DNA of 12,218 nucleotides from Solirubrobacterales bacterium (GCA_003244035.1 QHBV01000063.1:1-12218), one strand, 5' to 3'. Positions 6,056-12,218 are shown, counted from the first letter of the stretch. A program made the numbers and translations. The notes: generated from the letters alone by a model not told the origin.

Positions 6056-6247
6056 TTAGGCCGTGGTCGTGCCCTCCTCGTTGAGTTCCTGGGCGCGCGC
6101 ATAGTCGGCGAGGTAGGCGCGGATCGCGCGCACTGCCTCGCCACTAATGGGGCGGTCGTTGCTCGCCGCCCGACGCTTCAACTCAGCGTGCAGTTCGGCG
6201 GGTACGTAGACCCGCAGTTCGGGGCCCGGGCGTGGAGGGCGTGCCAT
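6056..6247 (-). CDS. CopG-like ribbon-helix-helix protein
   Basis: A 63-aa protein starting MARPPRPGPELRVYVPAELH, then AELKRRAASNDRPISGEAVR and AIRAYLADYARAQELNE. The strand ELRVYVPAEL followed by two helices (AELKRRAASN, SGEAVRAIRAYL) is the ribbon-helix-helix pattern; such dimers repress promoters or control plasmid/element copy number. The ATG at 6247 is preferred over one five codons earlier because a stop in another frame ends just before it and the protein pattern begins here. As the first clear gene of the replication operon, it is a likely autorepressor. It is distinct from the ribbon-helix-helix protein next to int. Confidence 0.8.
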   Translation of the reverse strand: MARPPRPGPELRVYVPAELHAELKRRAASNDRPISGEAVRAIRAYLADYARAQELNEEGTTTA

Positions 6248-6274
6248 GTCACTGTGGAGCATCTGGGCCGGCTG

Positions 6275-6519
6275 CTATTCCTGCATCCGACGTGCGAGAT
6301 TCCGTAGCCACCACCTCGGCCGCGTCTCGCGCAACCGCCGGAGGCGCCTGGCGGAGCGCGTTGTGCGAGGTAGCTGGCGTCTCCCTGGCGCAGCTCAAGA
6401 AGGATCAGGGGGTCGGGCTCGCTCCGGTCGGAGAGCCATCCGCGGCTCAGGAGGCGCTCTACATCGAGGTCGTTGAGATCCGCCGCGCTCAACAGGAAAC
6501 GAAGGGCGCCTGGCGCCAA
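6275..6519 (-). pseudogene. Possible small gene, frame broken
   Basis: Between the ribbon-helix-helix start (6247) and the rightward gene (6592) the coding picture is unclear. One minus frame from a TTG at 6519 reads SAADLNDLDVERLLSRGWLS, DRSEPDPLILLELRQGDASY and LAQR, which looks like a helical protein, then turns Gly/Arg/Cys-rich and overlaps the next gene by 70 bases. If one base is missing near 6340-6360 it would continue RSARRLRRLRETRPRWWLRN, LARRMQE and stop with TAG at 6275-6277, giving about 81 aa just upstream of the next gene. The plus-strand frame is also open here. No family is recognised; this may be no gene at all. Confidence 0.3.
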
Positions 6520-6591
6520 ACCCGCTATCGGAAGGTGTCCGGAGTGTTGAAAGCGTCATTCGTGCGGCCTACTAGCAGTTCGGCGCTACGG

Positions 6592-7236
6592 ATGAATCAG
6601 GCGCCCGGGCCCATGTTGCGCGCGCGGGGCGGCCACGTGCGCGACTCAGCCGGTGAGGCGGCTACTCGTCGCGTCACCGCCGAGAAGGAGCGCCGAAAGA
6701 TCGACCGTCAGAGGGCTGCCCGGACGGCGGGCGAGAGAATGCAGGCGCAGATCGAGGTCGTCGCAGCACGCTGGCTCCAAGATCCCTCGGTAGTACCGAC
6801 GCTGCAGCTTCTACGCGCGACTCGGGCGTGGCTTGAGGCTAATGCGAAGAGTTCTTCGCGGTCCCTCGGTAGCCGGTCGGTGGACTTGCTCGAGGCCGTG
6901 CTCGAAGAGCCAGGGGCCGTCGATCGTCGCTGGCTGGACAGCCGCTGGCGGAAGCTCGGTGTGTCGATAAAGGGGAAGTCACCGCCGCCCGCGCTCGAGG
7001 AGCTCGTTCCCGAAAATGCCACTCCGCGGGCGCCGCTGCTTGAGTGTGCGCGGCTCATGTTGCTCGCCGCCGGCGCGCGCGCCGCGCTACTCGAGATCGC
7101 CCCAGACGAATCGGATGCATCGCTCGACGCGTTCGTCACCCGTGCCCGACGAGTCCAGACCGCCTTTTTTGGGATACCGGCGATTGCCCAGATTGCCTCC
7201 GCGTTGGCAGACGCGCCCGCAGCGGCAGCCGGCTGA
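6592..7236 (+). CDS. Hypothetical protein, alpha-helical, 214 aa
   Basis: The only clear rightward gene before the transposase. From the ATG at 6592 the product begins MNQAPGPMLRARGGHVRDSA; a charged stretch (TAEKERRKIDRQRAARTAGE) follows, then helical segments (MQAQIEVVAARWLQDPSVVP, RSVDLLEAVLEEPGAV) and an Ala-rich C terminus (LLECARLMLLAAGARAALLE; GIPAIAQIASALADAPAAAAG). No family is recognised and no signal peptide or convincing membrane helix is seen. Start choice is uncertain: a GTG at 6544 has GGAAGG eight bases ahead, while the ATG has no clear ribosome site; the frame is open back to 6232. Third positions are G/C-rich as in neighbouring genes. It converges with the frameshifted gene ending at 7329. 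Confidence 0.65.
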   Translation: MNQAPGPMLRARGGHVRDSAGEAATRRVTAEKERRKIDRQRAARTAGERMQAQIEVVAARWLQDPSVVPTLQLLRATRAWLEANAKSSSRSLGSRSVDLLEAVLEEPGAVDRRWLDSRWRKLGVSIKGKSPPPALEELVPENATPRAPLLECARLMLLAAGARAALLEIAPDESDASLDAFVTRARRVQTAFFGIPAIAQIASALADAPAAAAG

Positions 7237-7243
7237 CGTTCCG

Positions 7244-7262
7244 CGGACCGTCGTCGGGTCCG
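7244..7262. terminator. Weak hairpin between convergent genes
   Basis: CGGACC (7244-7249) and GGTCCG (7257-7262) can pair around a seven-base loop, eight bases after the stop of the rightward gene. There is no T run on either side, so it is at best a weak or factor-dependent end signal, placed by its position between convergent genes. Confidence 0.25.
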
Positions 7263-7328
7263 ACGCGGGTTGGTCCGGCGCTGAGCCCTCGGTCTTCTGA
7301 TTCGCCGCGTCGACGCCGGGCGCGATGC

Positions 7329-7654
7329 TCAGCTGAGGAAGCCGGCCCAGAATCCCTCTCGGGCCTGGGGCTCATCGTCGGCCGACGCGGGCTCGACCGG
7401 GGCGGGTTTCGGCTCCGTCGCTCGCTCGGCTTTTGCGTCGGCTTGCGTGGTGGTGCCTCGCGGTCCCCGGCTGGTCCGTCGTAGGGAAGAACGATCACAC
7501 TTGCTGGTTCGGCAGGTTCGGCCGCTGGCTTACCTGCCTTCTGCCGAGACTGCTGGCGGGGAGCGTGTTTGGCGCTGGCTTGCTCCCAGCCATTTCGTAG
7601 TCCAGCCAGCTGCTGCTCGCGCTTCTCGGGATCCTGGCTCAAGCCACCGTGCAT
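7329..7654 (-). pseudogene. 108-aa hypothetical gene, one base missing
   Basis: From the ATG at 7654 the frame reads MHGGLSQDPEKREQQLAGLR, NGWEQASAKHAPRQQSRQKA, and on to VIVLPYDGPAG, then becomes Arg/Ser/Pro-rich and would run on to 7136, through the end of the convergent gene. Adding one base to the CCCC at 7465-7468 (plus strand) gives GPRGTTTQADAKAERATEPK, PAPVEPASADDEPQAREGFW, AGFLS and a TGA at 7329-7331, leaving 92 bp between the convergent genes. The restored protein has an N-terminal basic helix and an Ala/Pro/Glu-rich, probably disordered second half. No family is recognised. A GTG at 7675 is an alternative start; neither start has a good ribosome site. Confidence 0.5.
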
Positions 7655-7664
7655 GGCGCTAATT

Positions 7665-7742
7665 TTGCCAGGCACGCCCGTCGGCTTGCCTGGCGTCTCG
7701 CCTCAAGCGCTTCCGAGCCACCGGCCAGAAGTCCCCTGGCAA
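7665..7742. repeat. TTGCCAGG motif copies upstream of the 108-aa gene
   Basis: TTGCCAGGCA occurs at 7665-7674; its near-complement TTGCCTGGC is at 7686-7694, making an inverted pair (GCCAGGCA/TGCCTGGC) with a 12-base spacer; CCTGGCAA (reverse of TTGCCAGG) is at 7735-7742. The same motif returns twice at 7954-7977. The first copies overlap the possible start region of the 108-aa gene, so a bound protein could control that gene as well as act at the distal cluster. Confidence 0.4.
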
Positions 7743-7871
7743 CCGCAGAGATAGCGCGCGCGGCTGTAGAGATTGACGGCCCAAGGCGCCCCAGAGCCGT
7801 CGGCGGGGGAGGCTCCGCGCGCGTGGCGCTTCGGATGCTTGACTGGCGCTGCATGGCTGCCACTTTTGAAT

Positions 7872-7977
7872 GCTCTTAGAGCGGCTCTTAAACGTTCAAG
7901 AGCGCCGGACATGCCCCCAGGAGTTCCGGAACGTTCCGGAACGGTTCCGGAACTTGCCAGGCAATCTTGCCAGGCAA
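7872..7977. repeat. Dense palindrome cluster in an intergenic region
   Basis: Within 106 bp lie four kinds of symmetric site: GCTCTTAGAGC (7872-7882, perfect around a central T); a 20-base near-palindrome GCTCTTAAACGTTCAAGAGC (7884-7903, one mismatched pair); three copies of the palindrome GTTCCGGAAC (7923-7932, 7933-7942, 7944-7953); and two copies of TTGCCAGGCAA (7954-7964, 7967-7977). The whole gap 7676-7999 has no convincing gene. The first part is A/T-richer than its surroundings. It starts 23 bases beyond the recombinase stop. Possible roles are a recombination site for that enzyme, a second origin, or a promoter control region for the leftward gene at 7654. Confidence 0.6.
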
Positions 7978-7999
7978 GACCAACGATGCCGCGTGACGG

Positions 8000-8670
8000 T
8001 CAGGGTTCCCAAACGCGCGACCTCATCGCTTCGAGGAGCTCGTGCGGTGCGACGTGTTGCAGGTAGCGGTCGGTGGTTGCCAAGCTTCCGTGGCCGAGCT
8101 GCGCCTGGATGCGGTGAGCGGGCATCTTCTCGTCGGCCAGCTCGTACGCGTGTGTATGGCGGAGGCCGTGGGCATGCACGCGCTTCTCGATGCCGCGGCC
8201 GCGGCCAGGCGCGGCAGCAGTCGGCGGACATAGGAGGAGTCCACCGCCTTGCGGCCGTCGAGCGTGCAGAAAATGGGGGTCCGCGCGAGCCCGCGCTTAC
8301 GGCGGAGCTCGAGCCAGCGCTCCAGGAGCGCGAACGCCTGCGGATCCATGCCGACCACTCGCTGTCTGTCGCCCTTCCCGTGGCGAACATTGACCGAGCT
8401 CTCGCCTTCGTCGACGTCGCGCGACTCCAGGGCGAGCGCTTCGCTGAAGCGCAGGCCGCCGCGGTAAAGCACAACGATGAGAGCTCGATTGCGCACCCCG
8501 GTCGCGGACCGTGGCGAGCAGCTCGCGAGCAGCGCCGAGACCTCCCGCACCGTCAGAACCTCGACCGGGTACGTTCGGCCGGCATTGGCGGGGCGTCGGC
8601 CCTGGTTGTAGCCGGGCTTGGTGGCGGGAGAGCGCCGGTATCCGTAGCCGGCTCCTGGTCTTGAGCTCAC
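8000..8670 (-). pseudogene. Compact tyrosine recombinase, frameshifted as read
   Basis: It starts at a GTG overlapping the upstream TGA (GTGA at 8667-8670) and would be 223 aa after repair of one base. After a short basic lead (GYGYRRSPATKPGYNQGRRP) it goes straight into a catalytic domain (YPVEVLTVREVSALLA, then NRALIVVLYRGGLRFSEALA with the first catalytic Arg, RHGKGDRQR with the Lys). After RLAAAA the frame is wrong; one base added at the CC of 8193-8194 (plus strand) gives GIEKRVHAHGLRHTHAYELA (HxxR), QAQLGHGSLATTDRYLQHVA (H and nucleophile Tyr) and a TGA at 8000-8002. The usual SAM-like core-binding domain is absent, which is odd. It is XerC-like in its catalytic part. If the frameshift is real the enzyme is dead, since HxxR and Tyr lie after it. 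Confidence 0.75.
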
Positions 8671-8821
8671 GCGGCGCTGGCGCCGGCGCGTATGACAGCG
8701 GTCAGCTCGTCCGGATCGTCGAGCCGAGCGAGTTCCGTCTTGCTGATATAGACGGTGCCCAGCGCCCGCTCGCCCTCCTCGGCCAGCAGCTGGCACCAAA
8801 GCGTGACTGAACGACGGTCAT
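8667..8821 (-). CDS. Small hypothetical gene coupled to the recombinase
   Basis: The clear part of the frame reads SVTLWCQLLAEEGERALGTV, YISKTELARLDDPDELTAVI and RAGASAA with a TGA overlapping the recombinase GTG. An ATG at 8821 has GAGGTG five bases ahead, an ideal ribosome site, but sits one frame off; one missing base in the first few codons (for example in the CC of GACCGTC) would join the two into a 51-aa protein. As read the frame is open from further upstream (9101) without protein-like sequence or a good start. No family is recognised. It is translationally coupled to the recombinase, so it could assist it. Confidence 0.45.
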
Positions 8822-9015
8822 CGAGACACCTCGGATAATCACCGACCGTCGGATTCAGGGAAGCACGACGTGAGAGCGTCCGATCGCTATCGCGGACTAT
8901 TACGAAGGGCGCCGGCCTGCCGTCTGTCAGCAGCGATTCTTCCGTCGCCGAAGCGATGGCGCCAGATGCAGCCGCCTGAGAGCCGAAGCGATCGTGCGGG
9001 ATGGGGAGGTGATGC

Positions 9016-9030
9016 GCGGGCGCTGCCCGC
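9016..9030. terminator. GC hairpin after the 108-aa partner gene
   Basis: GCGGGC (9016-9021), loop GCT and GCCCGC (9025-9030) form a perfect 6-bp stem starting four bases after the TAG of the leftward gene. There is no T run behind it, so it may be a weak terminator or 3'-end stabiliser. The rest of the 213-bp gap to the next gene shows no feature I can support. Confidence 0.35.
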
Positions 9031-9034
9031 CGGG

Positions 9035-9361
9035 CTACGCAGGCTGAGCATGGGGGACGATGCCCCCGGTGATCTCGCTGCCCACATCTCTGAATGGACA
9101 CTCGGCATCGTCATGCAGAGCGCCGATCGCCAGGTACGTGTAGTCGACCCGCTCCTGCACGGCGGCGATGAAGCTCTCTGGGTCCTCATGACGATCGATG
9201 TCAGGCACGATCTGCTGGAGCGTGTTCAAGACGTGCTCTCCACGCTCGCTGTCATCCCCGGCATCAACAACAACGTCATCGTGCTCCGCCCACAGCCGTG
9301 CCAGCAACTTCTGCCTGCCAGCGAGCGGTTCGTTGCTGATGACGTCGATGTGATGCGGCAT
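9035..9361 (-). CDS. 108-aa protein paired with the kinase gene
   Basis: A soluble acidic protein starting MPHHIDVISNEPLAGRQKLL, then ARLWAEHDDVVVDAGDDSER, GEHVLNTLQQIVPDIDRHED, PESFIAAVQERVDYTYLAIG and ALHDDAECPF. The ATG at 9361 has a strong ribosome site (GGAGGAAG, four bases ahead). It follows the kinase gene by 48 bases on the same strand, so the two probably form a unit. No family is recognised. The helix-strand alternation and many acidic residues could suit a substrate, partner or neutraliser of the kinase, by analogy with HipA-like kinases, which are often encoded with a small partner. That role is inference. Confidence 0.72.
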   Translation of the reverse strand: MPHHIDVISNEPLAGRQKLLARLWAEHDDVVVDAGDDSERGEHVLNTLQQIVPDIDRHEDPESFIAAVQERVDYTYLAIGALHDDAECPFRDVGSEITGGIVPHAQPA

Positions 9362-9409
9362 CCGCTTCCTCCAATGTGGTCTGGCGTAGTGATACTACCC
9401 CTGTCGACC

Positions 9410-10087
9410 CTACGGAAGCGCAAGGACACCACCATGGACAAGGTGTTGAGCCCGATCGATCACCTGCTGGACGATGGGCTGATCGAGCACCTCCTTCAGG
9501 CGCGTCCTGTCGCTGTCATCCACGAACTTCTGGACGAGGGCCAGCGCCCCATCGGGGATCTGCTGACCCTGGCGAGCGACGTAGAACTGGCTTGTGGTGT
9601 TGGGGCTCTTCGTGAAGCAGTGGCCGTGGTCGACGAGCACCGCGTCGGGCATGGCGTCGATGGCGCCCCAGTTGCCGTCGTGGCGGTCGATGTTCGCGGC
9701 CAGCACGTCGAATACGGCGATGTGCCAGCCGGTCTCGTCAGGACAGTCGGTATGCGTGAACCCGCCACCAAGGGCCATCTTGAACTGCGTCCACATAACC
9801 TGCGCGCTGCACTCGACCTCGCCGCCGGCCGCTGCGGGCATCTTGCGCATCACGGTGGTCGGGACCAGCTTCGTCATCTCCAGCTCCAGTGCGAGAAGCC
9901 ACGCCGCCACCTCGCAGCGCGCCTGCGTCATCAACTCTGGGGTGCTGCCAGCCTTCGCGGCGACTGCCACGCCGCCCTCAAGCCAGAGGATCTTCTTGTC
10001 CCTATGACCGCCCCCGCCGACCAGCGGGCGCTCGTACATGACCGGGGCGGTGCGCAAGTACTTCTCTAAGTCACTCCCGCTTCCCAC
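9410..10087 (-). CDS. HipA/PI3-PI4-kinase-like protein kinase
   Basis: A 225-aa protein from a GTG with GGAGG five bases ahead; the frame is open to a TTG at 10186, but no ribosome site supports it. Kinase marks, numbered from the GTG: the glycine-rich strand and lysine in LEGGVAVAAKAG (K45), a helix glutamate in ARCEVAAWLLALELE (E59), the catalytic loop FDVLAANIDRHDGNWG (D134, N139) and the metal-binding VLVDHGHCF (D153). The DRHxxN form is typical of PI3/PI4-kinase-like and HipA-like folds rather than eukaryotic-type Ser/Thr kinases. It is about half the length of E. coli HipA and lacks an obvious N-terminal subdomain, as in short HipA-like kinases. It probably phosphorylates a protein; the target is unknown. 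All catalytic residues are present. It could be a toxin or phage-defence kinase carried as cargo. Confidence 0.78.
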   Translation of the reverse strand: MGSGSDLEKYLRTAPVMYERPLVGGGGHRDKKILWLEGGVAVAAKAGSTPELMTQARCEVAAWLLALELEMTKLVPTTVMRKMPAAAGGEVECSAQVMWTQFKMALGGGFTHTDCPDETGWHIAVFDVLAANIDRHDGNWGAIDAMPDAVLVDHGHCFTKSPNTTSQFYVARQGQQIPDGALALVQKFVDDSDRTRLKEVLDQPIVQQVIDRAQHLVHGGVLALP

Positions 10088-10456
10088 GGCTTCCTCCGTC
10101 GATTGGTGCAATACCTCCTCATTAGCCCGATGCACAGTAATGGCGGGATCGGACACGGACGTGCGGAAGCCCCCGGCGAGCGCCAAAGCTCACCGAGGGC
10201 TCACGCGGCTAATGAAGACGGCAGACCAACCGCCAGCCGGCGAATAGTCTCACCGGACCCGGACATCAACGGTCTCTCTTGTCCTCCAGAGGCGCCTGGA
10301 GCCTCTCCGGGGTTCCGCAGTTGATGGGCATTTGAGTGCTGTTTGGGGGTCGGATCGCCCGCAAACACTGGGGTTTTGCTTAGCTGGGTGTTGGAAAGCG
10401 TGGGCACACGGTCTAGGTCGCTTAGCTTGTAGTTGTCTGAGTGATGTGCTAGTGAT
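10088..10456. other. Gap between the kinase gene and the transposase gene
   Basis: No gene is supported here. The left part should hold the kinase promoter and leader; it contains a 13-bp hairpin at 10169-10200. At 10284-10301 CTCCAG/CTGGAG can pair around six bases, overlapping an alternative pairing of AGAGGC with GCCTCT. From about 10320 the sequence becomes richer in T and probably belongs to the left end of the insertion sequence; I could not fix the boundary. Confidence 0.4.
10169..10200 (-). promoter_or_regulatory. 13-bp RNA hairpin upstream of the kinase gene
   Basis: Read on the minus strand, GCCCTCGGTGAGC and GCTCGCCGGGGGC pair over all 13 positions (two are G-U) around a six-base loop. 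On the plus strand the same positions give two mismatches, so the structure favours a leftward transcript. It is 82 bases ahead of the kinase GTG, possibly in the leader. A T stretch is absent, so it may be an mRNA control element, or the terminator of something read from the right. Confidence 0.42.
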
Positions 10457-12218
10457 GTGGGCATGTATTTGCGCACCACGCGGCGGCAGCGCAAGGACGG
10501 CTCCGCGGTCCGTTACGTGCAGCTGGCTCACAACCGGCGGGTGAACGGGGTGACGCAGGCGGAGGTGCTGCTCAACCTCGGCCGTGAGGATCAGCTCGAG
10601 ATCGAGGGGCTGCGGCGGTTGGCGGCGTCGATCACCCGGTTCACCGATGGGGACGCTGGCGCGATGCCGTTGCCTGGCACGCCGGGGGAGTTTGAGCTCA
10701 CCGAGTCGCGGCCGTTGGGCGGGGCGTGGCTGTTGGACGGGCTGTGGCGCGCGCTCGGGGTCGACCAGGCGCTCGGCCAGGTGCTCGGGCCGAGGCGGTT
10801 CTCGACCGATGTCGAGCGGATTCTGTTCGCGCTGGTCGCCAATCGCGCGCTTGATCCGCTTTCCAAGCTTGCCGCCTCGGAGTGGGCGAGCTCGGATGCC
10901 GCGATCCCCGGGTTGGCCGGCATGGATGAGGATCAGTGCTATCGGGCGATGGATCTGCTGGTCGAGGCCGACGCGCAGGCGAAGGTGCAGGAGTCGGTGT
11001 TCTTCGCGTGCGCTGATCTGCTCAATCTCGAGGTCGACCTGTTGTTCTTCGACACCACCTCGACGTACTTCGAGCGTGACGAGCCGGAGACCGGCGACGG
11101 GGCGTTGCGCGTCTACGGGCACAGCAAGGACCATCGTCCGGATCTGCCGCAGATCGTGATCGGCCTTGCTGTTACCCGCGAGGGGATCCCTGTGCGGGTG
11201 TGGTGCTGGCCGGGGAACACGAACGACATGTCGGTGATCGCGGAGGTCAAGGACGGGCTGCGTGGCTGGCGGCTCGGGCGGGTGGTGACGGTCCTCGACC
11301 GCGGCTTCTCCTCCGATCAGAACCTGCGTTACCTCACGCGCGCGGGCGGGCACTGGATCGCCGGTGAGCGGATGCGCGACGGCTCACCGGACGCGGCGGC
11401 CGCGCTGGCTCGCCAGGGCCGGTATCAGACTGTGCGCGAGAACCTGCGGGTCAAGGAAGTCCGGATCGGCGAGGGGGACGCGGCGAAGCGGTTCATCATC
11501 TGCCACAACCCCCTCGAGGCCGAGCGCGACAAGACCACCCGCACCGACACGATCCACCGCCTCCAGGCCGAACTGGACCGGATCGAGAAGCAGCGCGCGA
11601 AGGTCAAGAGCCAGAAGGCGTTCGAGGCGCACCTGCGCGCCGAGTGCGCGCTCCGCGACCATCCGGCGCTCGGGCGCTATCTGCGCCAGACCCCGTCCGG
11701 GCGGCTGCGGATCGACCGGGCGAAGATCGCCGCCGAGGCCAAACTCGACGGCAAGTTCCTGCTCTCCACCTCAGATCCCGACCTGTCCGCCGAGGACGTC
11801 GCGCTCGGCTACAAGAACCTGCTCGAAGCCGAGCGCGGGTTCCGCGATTTGAAGACCGCGATCGAGCTACGCCCGATCTTTCACCGCCTCGAGCACCGCA
11901 TCCGCGCGCACGTCCTGATCGCCTGGCTCGCGCTGCTCCTGATCCGCGTCGCCGAGCGCCAAACACAGCTGACATGGAGACGAATCGCGCTCGAGCTCGG
12001 ACGCCTTCACCTCGTCACCGTCACTGGCCCCGCCGGCACGATCCAACAGACAACCCAGCTCACCGACACCCAACGCGAGATCCTCGCCGCGACCGGCATC
12101 CAGCCACCGCCCAGGATCACCGCGCTCCAGGCCGCCTGAACCCCGCGGAGGGGCCTCAAACCGCCCCGAGGCGTGGGCACACACGCACAAGCTGCACAAA
12201 GTCCCCGATCCCCAGTCC
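10367..12218 (+). mobile_element. IS1634-type insertion sequence (ends uncertain)
   Basis: One intact transposase gene fills most of this unit. A possible left end is at about 10367, where ACTGGGG begins; near the right edge the complementary strand also reads ACTGGGG (about 12211-12217). Seven matching bases are too few to prove terminal inverted repeats, and the right end may lie outside the window. No target-site duplication could be identified. The short tail after the gene (12140-12218) has a GCCTC/GAGGC pair that could form a weak hairpin. Confidence 0.5.
10463..12139 (+). CDS. IS1634-family (IS4-like DDE) transposase
   Basis: A 558-aa transposase from the ATG at 10463 (a GTG two codons earlier is possible). 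It cuts and rejoins DNA at the ends of the insertion sequence. The start (MYLRTTRRQRKDGSAVRYVQ, LAHNRR) is typical of IS1634 relatives. The RNase-H-like catalytic residues are all visible: D197 in LLFFDTTSTYFE, D279 in VVTVLDRGFSSD, and E457 in LLEAERGFRDLKTAIELRPI, followed by the conserved HRLEHRIRAHVLIAWLALLL helix. A long insertion with a charged coiled-coil-like part (HRLQAELDRIEKQRAKVKSQ) sits between the second D and the E, as usual for IS4-like enzymes. The length is normal and the frame is intact, so the element could be active. Confidence 0.93.
   Translation: MYLRTTRRQRKDGSAVRYVQLAHNRRVNGVTQAEVLLNLGREDQLEIEGLRRLAASITRFTDGDAGAMPLPGTPGEFELTESRPLGGAWLLDGLWRALGVDQALGQVLGPRRFSTDVERILFALVANRALDPLSKLAASEWASSDAAIPGLAGMDEDQCYRAMDLLVEADAQAKVQESVFFACADLLNLEVDLLFFDTTSTYFERDEPETGDGALRVYGHSKDHRPDLPQIVIGLAVTREGIPVRVWCWPGNTNDMSVIAEVKDGLRGWRLGRVVTVLDRGFSSDQNLRYLTRAGGHWIAGERMRDGSPDAAAALARQGRYQTVRENLRVKEVRIGEGDAAKRFIICHNPLEAERDKTTRTDTIHRLQAELDRIEKQRAKVKSQKAFEAHLRAECALRDHPALGRYLRQTPSGRLRIDRAKIAAEAKLDGKFLLSTSDPDLSAEDVALGYKNLLEAERGFRDLKTAIELRPIFHRLEHRIRAHVLIAWLALLLIRVAERQTQLTWRRIALELGRLHLVTVTGPAGTIQQTTQLTDTQREILAATGIQPPPRITALQAA

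Noticed and set aside
6249..6398. Leftward 49-codon frame from a TTG, ending just before the ribbon-helix-helix ATG
   Set aside because: Protein-like in composition, but without a ribosome site and competing with another frame in the same stretch. Kept only as part of the unresolved region.
7136..7328. C-terminal extension of the leftward gene through the end of the rightward gene
   Set aside because: The composition turns Arg/Ser/Pro-rich and the two genes would overlap by 100 bases. A one-base repair gives a cleaner end at 7329.
7872..7977. CRISPR array
   Set aside because: The repeats are short palindromes, adjacent and without regular spacers; no cas gene is present.
8870..10069. Long rightward open frame of 399 codons
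   Set aside because: It is the antisense of the kinase and its partner gene, which have ribosome sites and kinase motifs. The rightward product resembles no family.
10250..11353. Leftward open frame of 367 codons over the transposase gene
   Set aside because: It is antisense to a well-recognised transposase and rich in Arg, Pro and His, as expected for a reversed high-G+C gene.
10398..12182. 12-base direct repeat GCGTGGGCACAC at 10398-10409 and 12171-12182 as the insertion sequence boundary
   Set aside because: It is direct rather than inverted, too long for a target duplication of this family, and lies inside the likely ends. Chance or subterminal sequence is more likely.

Overview
The window is high-G+C DNA with G/C-rich third codon positions, GTG and TTG starts and many 1-4 base gene overlaps. 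This fits an actinobacterium. The IS1634-type transposase and the general style would suit Thermoleophilia/Solirubrobacterales, but that is only an impression. No housekeeping gene is present; almost everything looks mobile or accessory.

Left end (1-985): two identical 45-bp copies of the 3' half of a tRNA gene with anticodon CAU (anticodon loop to discriminator base, minus strand) lie 743 bp apart. They behave as attachment-site repeats. Between them is a small RelB/RelE-type toxin-antitoxin module whose toxin is broken by one missing base. No complete tRNA is in the window.

Core element (about 941-7240): a leftward gene train begins beside the second att repeat. In order of transcription it is: a possible broken gene, a CopG-like ribbon-helix-helix protein, a winged-helix-like protein, a short frameshifted gene, a 794-aa primase-helicase (zinc finger, Toprim, SF3 helicase), two short genes, an AlpA/Xis-like protein, a second ribbon-helix-helix protein and a tyrosine integrase. 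Most junctions overlap as ATGA, GTGA, TGATG or TAATG. No capsid, tail, terminase or conjugation gene is visible. This layout (integrase, small regulators, Xis, primase-helicase) resembles phage-inducible islands and other phage satellites. Just 3' of the helicase gene are seven copies of a nonamer, CACYGGGAG, in paired blocks on both sides of an A/T-richer patch. This is a good candidate replication origin and the most interesting structure in the window.

Accessory part (about 6590-10200): a rightward hypothetical gene; a frameshifted Ala/Pro/Glu-rich gene; an intergenic region packed with palindromes; a compact tyrosine recombinase with a coupled 51-codon gene; and a two-gene unit of a HipA/PI3-kinase-like kinase with an unknown 108-aa partner.

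Right end (about 10320-12218): an intact IS1634-type transposase.

Four genes (toxin, 61-aa gene, 108-aa gene, recombinase) are each restored by adding one base to a G/C run, and two more are possible cases. This may reflect base-calling loss of homopolymer bases rather than real decay, so those genes should be checked before being called pseudogenes.
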